Below are positions 55,301-64,000 of a DNA stretch of 64,000 bases, in pieces. The stretch lies in contig BLJB01000117.1 in NCBI GenBank assembly GCA_013423325.1, forward strand, positions 1 to 64,000, read 5' to 3'. This DNA is from Usnea hakonensis (Eukaryota; Ascomycota; Lecanoromycetes; Lecanorales; Parmeliaceae). The stretch's first letter is position 1; every line of letters begins with the position of its first letter. A program made the translations under genes and the position numbers. The notes beneath the pieces are model-generated. The model worked only from the letters and a program-made list of their open reading frames with translations. It ran no database searches and was not told the DNA's origin.

Positions 55301-58300
55301 GATTTTAACAGTCTCCGATTCATTGAGAGTAGTCAATGCTCTCTCCTTATCCTCCGCAGCCACGCTAAGCGCATCAATGACTACGCCCAATAGCCTGATC
55401 ACCGTTTTCTCGATATCTGGCTTGCTTTTTAGATAGCCACTGAATCTTCGGAACATAGCCCTCCATTGAGGCCATTCAAGCGATGAAGCTAATGCGCCAA
55501 TTGTGACGACCGTCTCGGCGCTAAGATTGTGGGCGCTCTCGTCCTCAACTTTATGGAAGACAAAATGCTCAATGAGCGGTATGAAGAAGTGAGCAACGTT
55601 GACACTACGAAGACCGCCTTTACGGGCTTCTGCGGCTAAACGGCGTAATGCGCGGAGACGCCTGTGTTGTTGGATGTGGAGGATGTTGCTGAAGAAGGAA
55701 GCATCCTCGTCGTCGTTGACAAGTAAAATGGACATGTCATTGACCTCTTGCCATTCTGGATTGTTACGAATGAGATGAGCTGTAATGGTGAGATACTCGG
55801 TGCGAACCAGCTCAGACGATTCGGAGACACCATTGCGAAGAGCCGGCAAGAGCACTGTCCTGGTCAGATTCGAGGACTCAGTCTCAGCAGCGCCTAAAGA
55901 AATGACGTTCATCTCAACGAAACGACGCAGTGCAAAAGATGCATTAGACCTGATAGCCAATTCTTCGTCATCCTTGACGTAGAAGAGCATATTGAATAGG
56001 ATTGGACGCCACTCTTTTGGTGTGAAGTCGCGAAACCTTGTCTCGTTAACGTCATTGAAAGCCTTTAGACGCTCATTGAAGTCAGGCTCGTCGAGCTTTT
56101 TTGGGGAGAAGGAGTTTAGACTATGGCACAATCGGGCAATATCTTGCAGTTCGCCATCTTGCTGTGACAAGACGAATAAGACTTTTGAGAGGATCGTACG
56201 ATTTCCCCTATCCTTGAAATAACCAAATAGAGAAGAAATCGTACGGAATATTCGACGTTGCAGATCTGAGGAGAGAGCGGAGCCAATGAGGGGGACGAAA
56301 TGTTGAAGTGTCTGCAGGAGCTCGCCCTTGGACCTAGGGTTGACTCGATGTGAGGGTTGATCAAGGAGGAATGCACAGATTTCCAACAAATTATCCACTT
56401 GAGAGGACCCCTCAACTAGAGGCGCAAGCGCAGAGACTAGTTGAATTGTCGTGACCAAGAGATCTTTACGAGGGCTTCTGCGTAGCAAGCTCCCTATTCG
56501 ATCAAGCAAGTTGTCTGCGTTTGGACGTAAGACCTCTCGTATTATGAAGTCACTATCAGAGTCAAAGGACCCCTTCATCTCTAAGCCTTCAATGACCGAC
56601 GGCCTAGCGAGCGCGACAATCTTACGGAGAACGTCTTCGATGACAAACGTCTTGACTTGGTCTTTCGCGGAAGTAACATCCAAGCAGTCAATGACCGACT
56701 TCATCGCTCTTGCATCGTAGTCTACTAAAAATCGTACAGTGTATTTTGACGAAGCCCAGGTGGAGAACAACTGAAGTGTACCAGAAACGGATTGGGCTGT
56801 TTCAATTGGCATTGCATCTAGTCGTGGGCTCAGTAGCTCCGAGAATATTGTGGGCATATAGGGCCGTAGCGACTCAATCGGACAGTGCCGGAACAGCAGG
56901 GTTAGGCATTGCATGCCAATCCGTCGGAGAACCTTTGACAATGAGATCTGCGAAACACCTTCCGAAGCTTGGTCTGTTACGCCGCTGTCGGGTCGGAGAT
57001 GGCGGGAGGATCGAACTAAGCAATACAACAAGGCTTGAGCCAGACTTTTGGTGAAGGGCCCAAGACGATCGCCAATGATGTCTAACATGTCTTTTATCAT
57101 ATTGACCAGCCCCAATTGCTTTCGAACGGTCATGATTTCTGCGGCAAATAGCTTTTCGTTCAACTCAGTACATTCCACAGCCGTTACATTGTGGAAACCG
57201 TCAAGGGCGATGCTAATAAAGTCTTGAAGATATCCCTCATCTAGCCGGGCTAAAGCCTCCAGGACGATCTTCCTTCTCCCAGATTGTCCTCTACTATCAC
57301 TATTCGTGACAGACCCTGAGATCATTCTACCATAAAGTAGCCTCAACATCACAGGCATCAGCTCGGGCAGATGGTCCTTTTGTATAGAGCTGTTCTGAGT
57401 ATCCACGTGTACAAATGTAGATATCTCATCCCGGAATCTGGCGTCATCTAGCAGATTCAGTAGATTTTCTTGATATGATTGCATGCCTTGAATTTTCCAT
57501 GTAAGCAGAGCTTTGAGGGCAGATCTCTGGACCTCAGCGTCTCCGTTGGTCAGCAGGCTTTGTAGTGCCAGAAACACATCGGAGGATCGATACAGGACCC
57601 TGGGATTATGGAAACGACCGAAGAGATCTAACATTGATTTCTGGTCTTTACGCTTGAGTCTTGAAGGAGTCGAAATTTCCTGGGCGCTCGGTAGAGCTTC
57701 TTGGTCTTCCGCAGAGCTCTCAGGATCTTGAATTAGCTCCTCGGCCGCCCATGAAAGAAAAACTGGAACGAGCTGTCTGGATCGTTTCTCTGCGATATGA
57801 GGAGTTGCTAATAACACGCGAAGAGCTAGACTGGATGCGTTCGGAGCATTCTGGGGAGACAAAGTATGAGCAGCGAAAAATTGACTTCTTAACTTCTCAG
57901 CAGCCGTCGTATTCTCGATCGTTTCGTGTTCGACGAAATGCTCAATTTGAATAAGATTCGAGCATTGAAATTCTGTCAAAGAGCCCTGTCCTATTGGCTG
58001 GGGGTTTGATAGATCTGTAGTCCCATTGTCCTGGGAACGCTCCTGTAGCCATTTGAAAGCCAGCGCAGAAACGACATCTTCCCCTATCTTCGTCTCGCAT
58101 ATTTGCTTCAGTGCAACGATCGCATCATCCCAGACTTGGGACATTTTGAACGTGAGCATGCCAAAACAAAAGTGGGGAATGGCTTTCTGCAGCCACTCAT
58201 CTGAAGATGCCGCTTCATACTGCGCTGATAACCTACGAGCATGCATCGATATAGAACGAGCAGATTGAAGATCTAGCGGACTATTTTCGATTTTGAGTGC

Positions 58301-60259
58301 TGTAGCGATAATATCTGCTTTTCCCGCATGTTTTTTCGCGTAGAGCACGTCCAATATTTGTAACGAGAGACTGCGCACTGTGTGCGAGGATGAGTGAAGG
58401 TTATCTATGAGCACTTGGATCAACAAGTCGTTATTGTATTTCTGCAAATCGTAGATATTGACAAAAAGTAGAAAGGCCTCAAGGAACGGCACCAGTGTGC
58501 CATGTTCGGCGGCCTGGCTGCACGGCAAAGGCCAGCTCTCAGAAAGATGGAAATCATTATCGGCACTGTACTGTACATATGCTTTCAGCCCCTGGCCAAT
58601 GCAGAACATCTTTCGAAGTTTACTAGATGTGACCAATGGCAAATCCTGGTGGACCATTTTGCTCACGCTTCCCATCATCTTGGACCTGGCTGCAGGACTT
58701 ACTATCATTACGTCCAATAAGCGAAGATAGCTGCAACAACGGACGATCGAATCTTCATTATCGACTGCGTCTTCGAAAGTCTGAGTCATTTTTTCTTGCC
58801 ATGATACAGGGCAAGGAATTTTGTTGCAGTCGCTGGCCAGTCCAATCTTAGGCACTGCTAAACACAGCTCGACTTCGTAGTCTTTCCAATTGGAACTAAT
58901 GAATCTGGAGAAATAGGGTCGAATAAAGTCCTTGAAACGATCCTGACTTAGTTGAAAGAAGTAGTTGCAGAAAGGCAAGAAATGTTGTTTGAAGTGATCA
59001 CCTGCAATGATCTTCATTACCTGACGGATCTTGGCCAGGACTAATTCCAGTGGGGCGTATTGAAGGATAACAGCAGACGCTTTGTAGGCCTCTACGAGAG
59101 CTTCATCTTCCGAAGAATCACAGAGCTCGAGCAGCACTAACATAGCATCCAATACTGGCGTCCAATCTTGGATTCTGGACCCTTTCCGCACGGTAGAGAC
59201 TAGAAAGAGCAGGTGTCCATAGACGGCAGCGCTGCTCTTATTGGCTCCAGGTTTAAGCCCATGAATCTGTTCAAGCACGAGGTTCAATATCGGCTGAAAA
59301 TTGGCTGCGTCAGTATGGTGTATCAAAGCTACTGTGACACCATATACGATTACTCGAAATCGCGCGCGCTGGTCATCGTTACTTGCGAAATGGCTTTCAA
59401 GCATGCAACGATACAGGTGCGCCCCGCCGGAATGTAAGTTCCGCTCAATACCTTTGATGGAACTGACAAGGAGCGTCATCAGACCCTCTTGATACAATTG
59501 GACATTGCTTTCCGTAGCTCCGGATTCGGACACCTGCAGATAATCGTTATGAATGGCGGTCATTATGATGGTCAAAGGCTTGGTATCCTTGGCATATACA
59601 GTCGCAGCTTTCCGCATCAGAAAGGACATAGCTTCCGCAGCGAATCTTGTAGTATACTTTTTCTGTGTCTCTCTCCCCAGCAACGGCGCCATTATATCGA
59701 ACAGCGGTCTCAAATCAGGGACAAGTAATCGTGACAGGTACTTGAACAGCCATGCGAAGCATGTGAAGCTCCACTCAATAACTTCGACATCAGTATGCTT
59801 TGCGGCAATAGAAGCCACCAGTGTCACGGCTCTTAAAAAGTGCACTTCGAAACGTATGCCTAGGTCGTGTGCGAAACTAGCCAAAAGATCCAGCAGCGGC
59901 TCTAACGCAAGCGGGTCCTTCCTCTCAATGTAGGTTACAAGAATGTCGAAGACACGTTGGTTGCAGTGGAGGATCTGAGCCAAGCTGTTACAGAATGGTG
60001 CAACTTCTCGGACAAAGGAAGAGAAAGTTTCCGAGAGGTTGAGGTCCTTCCACCGGTCCAATGAAGCCTTGAAGAAGGAAGCCGAATCCGTGAGGTCGTC
60101 GGGTTCCACTTCGTCGCGGCGGCTCCTCCGCACGGGATCGATGTTGAGCTTTGAGATGCGCTGGTTGAACGACTCGAAGCGGTGCTTCCTGGTAGCTGTA
60201 GTTCCTCCTTTTACCAGCTTTCTAGGCCGAACCTGCTTCCCTGAAGACATGGCTGCCAT
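52385..60259 (-). CDS. UTP20: UTP20, HEAT-repeat protein of the 90S pre-ribosome (SSU processome)
   Basis: This single 7.9-kb exon encodes 2,624 aa, the usual size of Utp20/DRIM. The start at 60259 (MAAMSSGKQVRPRK) fits the family opening HRFESFNQRISKLNID. The frame runs on to an ATG at 60352, but those 31 codons lack conservation character. The protein is a long array of helical HEAT-like repeats, with the conserved N-terminal block ERKDPLALEPLLDLLASFAHDLG and the DRIM region FLVDYDARAMKSVIDCLDVT. The C-terminus is strongly basic (about 52385-52530). Utp20 is needed for 18S rRNA processing with the U3 snoRNP in the nucleolus. It is divergent with the Drn1 gene 302 bp away. Confidence 0.97.
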   Translation of the reverse strand: MAAMSSGKQVRPRKLVKGGTTATRKHRFESFNQRISKLNIDPVRRSRRDEVEPDDLTDSASFFKASLDRWKDLNLSETFSSFVREVAPFCNSLAQILHCNQRVFDILVTYIERKDPLALEPLLDLLASFAHDLGIRFEVHFLRAVTLVASIAAKHTDVEVIEWSFTCFAWLFKYLSRLLVPDLRPLFDIMAPLLGRETQKKYTTRFAAEAMSFLMRKAATVYAKDTKPLTIIMTAIHNDYLQVSESGATESNVQLYQEGLMTLLVSSIKGIERNLHSGGAHLYRCMLESHFASNDDQRARFRVIVYGVTVALIHHTDAANFQPILNLVLEQIHGLKPGANKSSAAVYGHLLFLVSTVRKGSRIQDWTPVLDAMLVLLELCDSSEDEALVEAYKASAVILQYAPLELVLAKIRQVMKIIAGDHFKQHFLPFCNYFFQLSQDRFKDFIRPYFSRFISSNWKDYEVELCLAVPKIGLASDCNKIPCPVSWQEKMTQTFEDAVDNEDSIVRCCSYLRLLDVMIVSPAARSKMMGSVSKMVHQDLPLVTSSKLRKMFCIGQGLKAYVQYSADNDFHLSESWPLPCSQAAEHGTLVPFLEAFLLFVNIYDLQKYNNDLLIQVLIDNLHSSSHTVRSLSLQILDVLYAKKHAGKADIIATALKIENSPLDLQSARSISMHARRLSAQYEAASSDEWLQKAIPHFCFGMLTFKMSQVWDDAIVALKQICETKIGEDVVSALAFKWLQERSQDNGTTDLSNPQPIGQGSLTEFQCSNLIQIEHFVEHETIENTTAAEKLRSQFFAAHTLSPQNAPNASSLALRVLLATPHIAEKRSRQLVPVFLSWAAEELIQDPESSAEDQEALPSAQEISTPSRLKRKDQKSMLDLFGRFHNPRVLYRSSDVFLALQSLLTNGDAEVQRSALKALLTWKIQGMQSYQENLLNLLDDARFRDEISTFVHVDTQNSSIQKDHLPELMPVMLRLLYGRMISGSVTNSDSRGQSGRRKIVLEALARLDEGYLQDFISIALDGFHNVTAVECTELNEKLFAAEIMTVRKQLGLVNMIKDMLDIIGDRLGPFTKSLAQALLYCLVRSSRHLRPDSGVTDQASEGVSQISLSKVLRRIGMQCLTLLFRHCPIESLRPYMPTIFSELLSPRLDAMPIETAQSVSGTLQLFSTWASSKYTVRFLVDYDARAMKSVIDCLDVTSAKDQVKTFVIEDVLRKIVALARPSVIEGLEMKGSFDSDSDFIIREVLRPNADNLLDRIGSLLRRSPRKDLLVTTIQLVSALAPLVEGSSQVDNLLEICAFLLDQPSHRVNPRSKGELLQTLQHFVPLIGSALSSDLQRRIFRTISSLFGYFKDRGNRTILSKVLFVLSQQDGELQDIARLCHSLNSFSPKKLDEPDFNERLKAFNDVNETRFRDFTPKEWRPILFNMLFYVKDDEELAIRSNASFALRRFVEMNVISLGAAETESSNLTRTVLLPALRNGVSESSELVRTEYLTITAHLIRNNPEWQEVNDMSILLVNDDEDASFFSNILHIQQHRRLRALRRLAAEARKGGLRSVNVAHFFIPLIEHFVFHKVEDESAHNLSAETVVTIGALASSLEWPQWRAMFRRFSGYLKSKPDIEKTVIRLLGVVIDALSVAAEDKERALTTLNESETVKIESSASVTTCSTLAATVPGQVILSDDLTTNLLPSLERFLHDKDESTVSLRVHVAVSVVKLLKLLPHDRLKLRLPPVLTDVCHILRSRAQESRDLTRKTLVEISTLIGPQYFGFVIKELRGALARGYQLHVLSFTVHSILVATTPVFQTGDLDYCLSQIISVIMDDIFGTTGQEKDAEEYISKMKEVKSSKSYDSLELVAKTTTMENFVHLVRPLQTLLEERLDLRMVKKIDELLRRIGNGLLRNQAVQDPRILVFCYEIITEVYKTGRGPSGRESMADHRAKRFLINYKGANKTGSHESASSYNYKLAKFSLDVLRMVLHKYEALQTPSMLAAFIPIIGDSIVKSNEEVQISALRLLTTIIKVPLKAIDENAAIYVSECVKIVKSSTSTNVELAQAALKLVSAILRERRSIEIKETDLAYLLRRLVPDLEEPDKQGIAFNFLKAIMTRKVVITEVYEVLDTVAVIMVTNQTRGARDMARGAYFQFVMDYPQSKDRFSKQLGFLVRNLDYKHQEGRQSVMEAVHLLFTKLGEDLVQEVIGIFFVPLVMVIVNDESSDCREMAGALLKKSFERADAERTQSFLNLLRSWLGQYEETLLIRVALQMYCLYLDIDGIKGEKEIPPLQARLTQILKSNLKAPVQADWELLYFALQTFAKICQLFPNSTFAASTAPIWASVCQCLLFPHAWVKLSAAKLLGTYFADFAKSNVGIETFSLPLKGSGGLWLREQEVIKVTRASLVLLRVPGVSEELASQSVRNLVFLGKIIAQASMPWPQKDHQPEAGILDGGQSEEEEESGLEEKEASASAVKPALGYLIQRAASLLRRGPLTTRVPSLTPLHASLTLLGALTNNIATPTLTPHLPALLLPLHNLTDPAIPAPFSTDTAFTEGYKTLVGNSQELMALLQKKLGTTEYVNVLQGVREGVKERREGRRVKRRIEAVAEPEREGERKRRKGVRKKERRKEKGGEERGRRRGW

Positions 60260-60561
60260 CTTTCTCCTCTGACCTCTGGGAACAGCCTCTTGTCGGCAGG
60301 GTCCAAGACTTGTGAGACACGAAAAAGGACGGTGGATTTGTAGCTTGTGCAAAATCCGTCTCGCATTCGGACCAATGTTTTCCCTAGCGCGGATCTCTCA
60401 ATACAATTTCATGATCACATGACCCTCAATAATTACGCTCTGATCAGGGTGAAATAAAAGACATGTCTACAGTAGCCCGCTTGATACATCGATGAACTTC
60501 ATCAGTGACCTTCAATGTCATGAAAATTCCCACTACAGGTTGATAGCTGCCACGACTGATT
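60260..60561. promoter_or_regulatory. Compact bidirectional promoter of UTP20 and DRN1
   Basis: 302 bp separate the two start codons. It contains a near-perfect inverted repeat GATGAACTTCATC (about 60491-60503) and an A/T-rich TCATGAAAATTCC element (about 60519-60531). The latter resembles the rRNA-processing element of yeast ribosome-biogenesis genes only partly. Roles are inferred. Confidence 0.5.
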
Positions 60562-62442
60562 ATGGCTTTCAAGGTGTAAGCATATCGTAAAGTTTCATTT
60601 TTACTTTTTTCAAAGAAGAATCAATTCGTAAACTTTTCAAGATATCCGTATTACTTTCATTGGCTGTATGCGTGATCTGACGTCTTTCTGCGTCAATATA
60701 CATATTAGGGAGATGCAGACTGATACCTGTTTAGCATCGTTACCGGTGCTGTGCACGGGCGGTTCAGAGAAGTTTTTGGGAAGATATCAAAGCTACATGC
60801 AAAGAACGCCTTTTCGCTTGCTATAATACTGGGAGACCTTTTCGCTGGGCCCAATGAGGCATCTTCCGGAGATGGAGAAGATCTCTTGTCCCTTCTGAAT
60901 GGTGAAATCACTATCCCTTTGCCAACATATTTCACACTGGGGAAAGGCGCGCTCCCTCAGCAGATTATAGAGAAACTCGAAAACTCAGATGACGAGATTT
61001 GTCCGAATCTCTACTTTCTAGGCAAACGTGTAACAACGAAGACTTCAGAGGGATTACGAATAGTAACCCTCGGAGGGTCATTAGACACGAATATAACTGC
61101 GGGTTTGTCAAAAGACAAGCACTTGCCTTTCCATACTGAAGGCGACGCCAAAGCGCTCCATGGCGCTAACACCGCTGACATACTTGTCACGAGTAATTGG
61201 CCAGCTTCAGTACGCTCAGGATCCAACATCGGCCTTCCGGAGGGTGGTGACGAATCCATTTCGTCATCAGAGGCCGAGCACTGTATCGCCGACCTCTGTT
61301 CAGCCCTGAAACCTCGCTACCATTTCAGCACCTCTCATTCCATATTCTACGAGCGTGAACCTTTCTTTCACATCTCAAAAGAAGATCAACCTGATACTTC
61401 ATCGATAACTCGCTTCATCAGTCTTGCCGCCTACGACAACCCTGCAAAGCAAAAGTGGTTGTATGCTTTTTCCCTAGATCCAAACGCCTCGCCGTCTCTC
61501 GAAATGCCTCCAGGAACAACTGCATCTCCCTTCACCGACACCTCAAGAAAGCGCCAACGTCTCCCGGATCAAAACCAGTCTTACTCACGCTTCAACAATG
61601 ACAACGGCCACAGGGATTACCACCGCCCGAATAAGCGAGCTCGTCACAAAGCCCCGCCACCGGGACCTGAGGAATGCTTCTTTTGCCTCTCAAACCCCAC
61701 TCTCGCGACTCACCTCATCGCCTCCATCGCAGAAGACGCTTATGTCACTACTGCAAAAGGACCCCTCAGCACCCCTACCACTTACCCTAATCTCAATTTT
61801 CCCGCTCACATGCTCATCATCCCATTTTCACATTCTCCTACCCTTCCAAGTATCACGCCTCCAGAAACCAAAATATCTACATACAGAGAAATGCAGCGTT
61901 ACCGCAACGCGTTGCATTCCCTTCTCATCTCCACAAGCAAAGGCGCACTGGGTGCAGTGACTTGGGAAGTCAGCCGCGCAGAGGGTATTCACACCCACTG
62001 GCAGTTCCTGCCCGTACCTGTCACTCTGATCAAGAAACAACTTGTGGAAACAGCCTTCAAAGTCGAGGCCGAGAATGAAAAGTATCCCACTTTCAAGACA
62101 AAAGCCATTGGAGACGGCACAGCGGAGAAAGGTGACTATTTCCGCGTATGGATCTGGCATCTCCAGGACGGGGTAGAGGGTACCCTTGATGGTGGCGGTG
62201 CGGACCATGGAGATGGAGAGGGAGAGGAGAAGAGGGGTGAGGAACGAGAACTCGTGCTGCCCCTATCAGCGGACTTTCGCTTTGATTTGCAATTCGGCAG
62301 GAGAGTGATGGCGAAGCTGTTGGGGCTGGAAGGGCGCATGCATTGGAAGGACTGCACGCAAAGTGATGCCGAGGAGAAGAAAGATGCGGAGGCTTTCAAG
62401 AACGCGTTCAAGAAGTATGACTTTTCGTTGGAGGAAAATTAG
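60562..62442 (+). CDS. DRN1: CWF19L1/Drn1 homologue (CwfJ-domain RNA lariat-debranching cofactor)
   Basis: The first exon is 14 nt (60562-60575, MAFK plus two bases). A 159-nt intron leads to the long exon 60735-62442, giving 573 aa in phase. The N-terminal half is a metallophosphatase-like domain (VIVTGAVHGRFREVFGKI, then LAIILGDLF and VTLGGSLD). The usual metal ligands look substituted, as in Drn1, which lacks phosphatase activity. A basic linker follows (RKRQRLPDQ, NKRARHK). The CwfJ C1 domain starts at ECFFCLSNP with a HIT-like GIHTHWQFLPVP histidine motif, and the CwfJ C2 segment ends the protein. In yeast Drn1 assists Dbr1 in debranching introns. Confidence 0.93.
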
Positions 62443-63311
62443 ATACCCAGCGTCGGTTATTGAGAATCTTGCAGTCCCTCTCCGATCCTGCTGGATGCGG
62501 AATCCTGTGTTGCACAAAGACAATCATCCGTTGTTCCCAAATAGCATGGAATGGAAATGAGAAATATTGGATTATAAAGCGTAAACAGCGATTTCTTTAG
62601 CTTCAAGACTCAGTTCGATCTGACAACTTCTCGCATTGCACGAAACACAAAAGCAAGCCAACCACATATCTATCATCTCAGATCTCATGATCTCTCCCCG
62701 TCCTCCGACCTTCGGAGCTAGGTATGCTTCCTACACCCAACGCCCCCAAAGAGGCGTGCACACGGTAATAATATAGCACTGCTTGAAAGCGGCACAGAGG
62801 ATTTTTATGATCTAGCCAAGCTGGCGGAAGGATTTGGAATTGACGTAGAGTACCGCGCAGGTTCACGGTAGTGCGTCTTAGGAACCTAGGTAATTAGTGG
62901 GGCCTACACTGATTATGTTTTAGATTCGCAAAGGGCATGATACTCTGGGTTTGGTATTTTGTTCAGGGGGATTTAGCGAGTTGCTTGAATTGGTCGGAGA
63001 CGGAGACGGGAGTGGATTATGGAAACAAAGTCTGGTAGATGGAATGTGAATCTCAAGATGTTTCTCAGATGACTTGGCAATCGTAAGATCCATTCTATGT
63101 CTCAAATAACTAGCAAAATGATACCCCAAAACACTATCTGAGAAAATAACTCAACCCAGCTCTCAGTACAAGGGATCTCTGTCGCCGTCGCACACTCGAA
63201 ATCGAAAAAAACCTACAAAACAGTCGTCAGTCATTTCTTTGACGTCTAGCTCACAAGTGCACTCACCTAGCTAAGCACATCTGCGAGCAGCGACGACGAG
63301 GTAATTGTGCC
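62443..63311. other. Intergenic, no supported gene
   Basis: It lies downstream of both the DRN1 gene and the convergent KEP gene. Small minus-strand frames (62678-62866 and 62920-63129) show no domain. No RNA gene was recognised. Confidence 0.45.
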
Positions 63312-63745
63312 CTAAGCCTCGAAGGCGGCCTCGGCGTGTTCAACACCTTGGGATCGTTTGCCCCAGGGGGCGAACCTGGCGTCGGCGTTCTCCAGTTCCT
63401 CCTCGGCGCGCTTGCCCCAGGGGGCGAACCTGGCGTCGGCGTTCTCCAGTTCCTCCTCGGCGCGCTTGCCCCAGGGGGCGAACCTGGCGTCGGCGTTCTC
63501 CAGTTCCTCGGCGCGCTTGCCCCAGGGGGCGAACCTGGCATCGGCATTCTCCAATTCGTCTGATCGTTTGCCCAATTCCTGTTTATCTCTGTGTCAACAC
63601 CTTTCGATGATGCTTTACTTGAGATATGTCATACCTTGGATAAATCCCTTCCAGCAACGATAGGTTCAGCTAGGGTAGGGAACGGGGAGCCAAGAGTGGG
63701 CAGAGCGAGGGCAATCGCCATCAAGGCGGCGGCAGTGATTCTCAT
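63312..63745 (-). CDS. Kex2-processed repeat peptide precursor (KEP), secreted
   Basis: Exons 63745-63635 and 63578-63312 join in phase 0 across a 56-nt intron (GTATGA...AACAG) to 125 aa. The N-terminus is a signal peptide (MRITAAALMAIALALPTLGS), followed by a short propeptide. Exon 2 holds five Lys-Arg sites that delimit four near-identical units of 17-18 residues with the shared core LENADARFAPWG before each Lys-Arg, then a 13-residue acidic tail. This layout (signal peptide, spacer, repeats each ending in KR) is that of fungal pheromone precursors and of RiPP precursors such as dikaritins. It lacks the WCxxxGQxCW core of known alpha-pheromones. Released peptides would be linear or cyclised. 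No UstY-type or other tailoring gene lies in the remaining 255 bp. Confidence 0.88.
63352..63572 (-). repeat. Coding tandem repeat of the KEP gene, about 51-54 bp units
   Basis: Four units are nearly identical at DNA level. The third and fourth are the same over the whole unit including silent sites, while the first differs at several third positions. Units vary by one GAG codon (DE, EE, EEE). Such identity points to recent duplication or gene conversion. Confidence 0.9.
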
Positions 63746-64000
63746 GATGGCGATCGTTGATTTGCACTCAATATGGGATAAAGGGAAGCCACTTGGTACT
63801 TTGATGGTCAAGAAGTTTGGAGAATCTGGCAATTGACCAGTTGCTGAAAGTAGGGATCTAGGTGTGATTTATATTCACAGCTCAGAGCATTGGCTTCAAC
63901 CCTATCATGGAGGCCGTGCCACATAGCGCCGAAATATGCGACGATTGGTCTATGTTATTGACCGCCAGGTGCTGAGCGAATGGCTGTTCTGAGGCTCGAC
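63746..64000. promoter_or_regulatory. Upstream region of the KEP gene
   Basis: These 255 bp before the start at 63745 would hold at least the leader and core promoter. No element was recognised before the window ends. Confidence 0.35.

Noticed and set aside
63305..63663. Plus-strand repeat frames opposite the KEP gene
   Set aside because: They mirror the minus-strand repeats. Only the minus strand has a signal peptide, phased intron and Lys-Arg sites.
1..64000. CRISPR arrays, tRNA and rRNA genes
   Set aside because: No spacer-repeat pattern was found. I recognised no tRNA T-loop pair or rRNA segment by eye; a tRNAscan run would be decisive.

Overview
The window reads as nuclear DNA of a filamentous ascomycete (Pezizomycotina; Leotiomycetes is my guess, not shown). 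Genes are compact with short GT-AG introns (44-300 nt). The left end is an AT-rich block whose paired repeats differ only by C/T and G/A transitions, the signature of repeat-induced point mutation (RIP). No bacterial or organellar signal was seen.

Layout. 1-7.35 kb: two nested LTR retroelements. A Ty3/gypsy element (1366-7196, minus strand, 245-bp LTRs, 5-bp target duplication) sits inside one LTR of a short non-autonomous LTR element (28-7349, 172-bp LTRs). 7.8-8.6 kb: a small membrane protein next to the RIP block, with an in-frame stop or a tiny intron. 9.9-16.4 kb: adenylate cyclase. 18.7-23.2 kb: a GPI-anchored Crh-type cell-wall transglycosylase and a CYP52-like P450.

23.3-34.4 kb is an accessory island: an intracellular ankyrin-subtilisin (S8) protease, a 319-aa protein I do not recognise, a divergently transcribed NLR-like STAND protein (N-terminal alpha-helical domain, NACHT, ankyrin repeats), and a decayed amino-acid permease. 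The protease / unknown / NLR set is the best candidate here for an undescribed conflict or allorecognition module.

34.5-62.4 kb is mostly conserved housekeeping: a MARVEL protein, a small one-TM protein, APN1, an RBM42-like protein, 6-phosphogluconate dehydrogenase, an SLC35C2/Ymd8-like transporter, the Zim17/DNLZ Hsp70 escort protein, cullin-3, LSM12, UTP20 and the CWF19L1/Drn1 homologue. UTP20 and Drn1, both RNA-processing factors, are head to head across about 300 bp.

63.3-63.7 kb: a small secreted precursor with four near-identical repeats, each ending in Lys-Arg. This is a Kex2-processed repeat peptide (KEP) gene and the second prime candidate for novelty. Exon-intron models were joined by hand from reading frames and splice motifs. 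Reading phases agree at every junction reported, but no transcript evidence was available.
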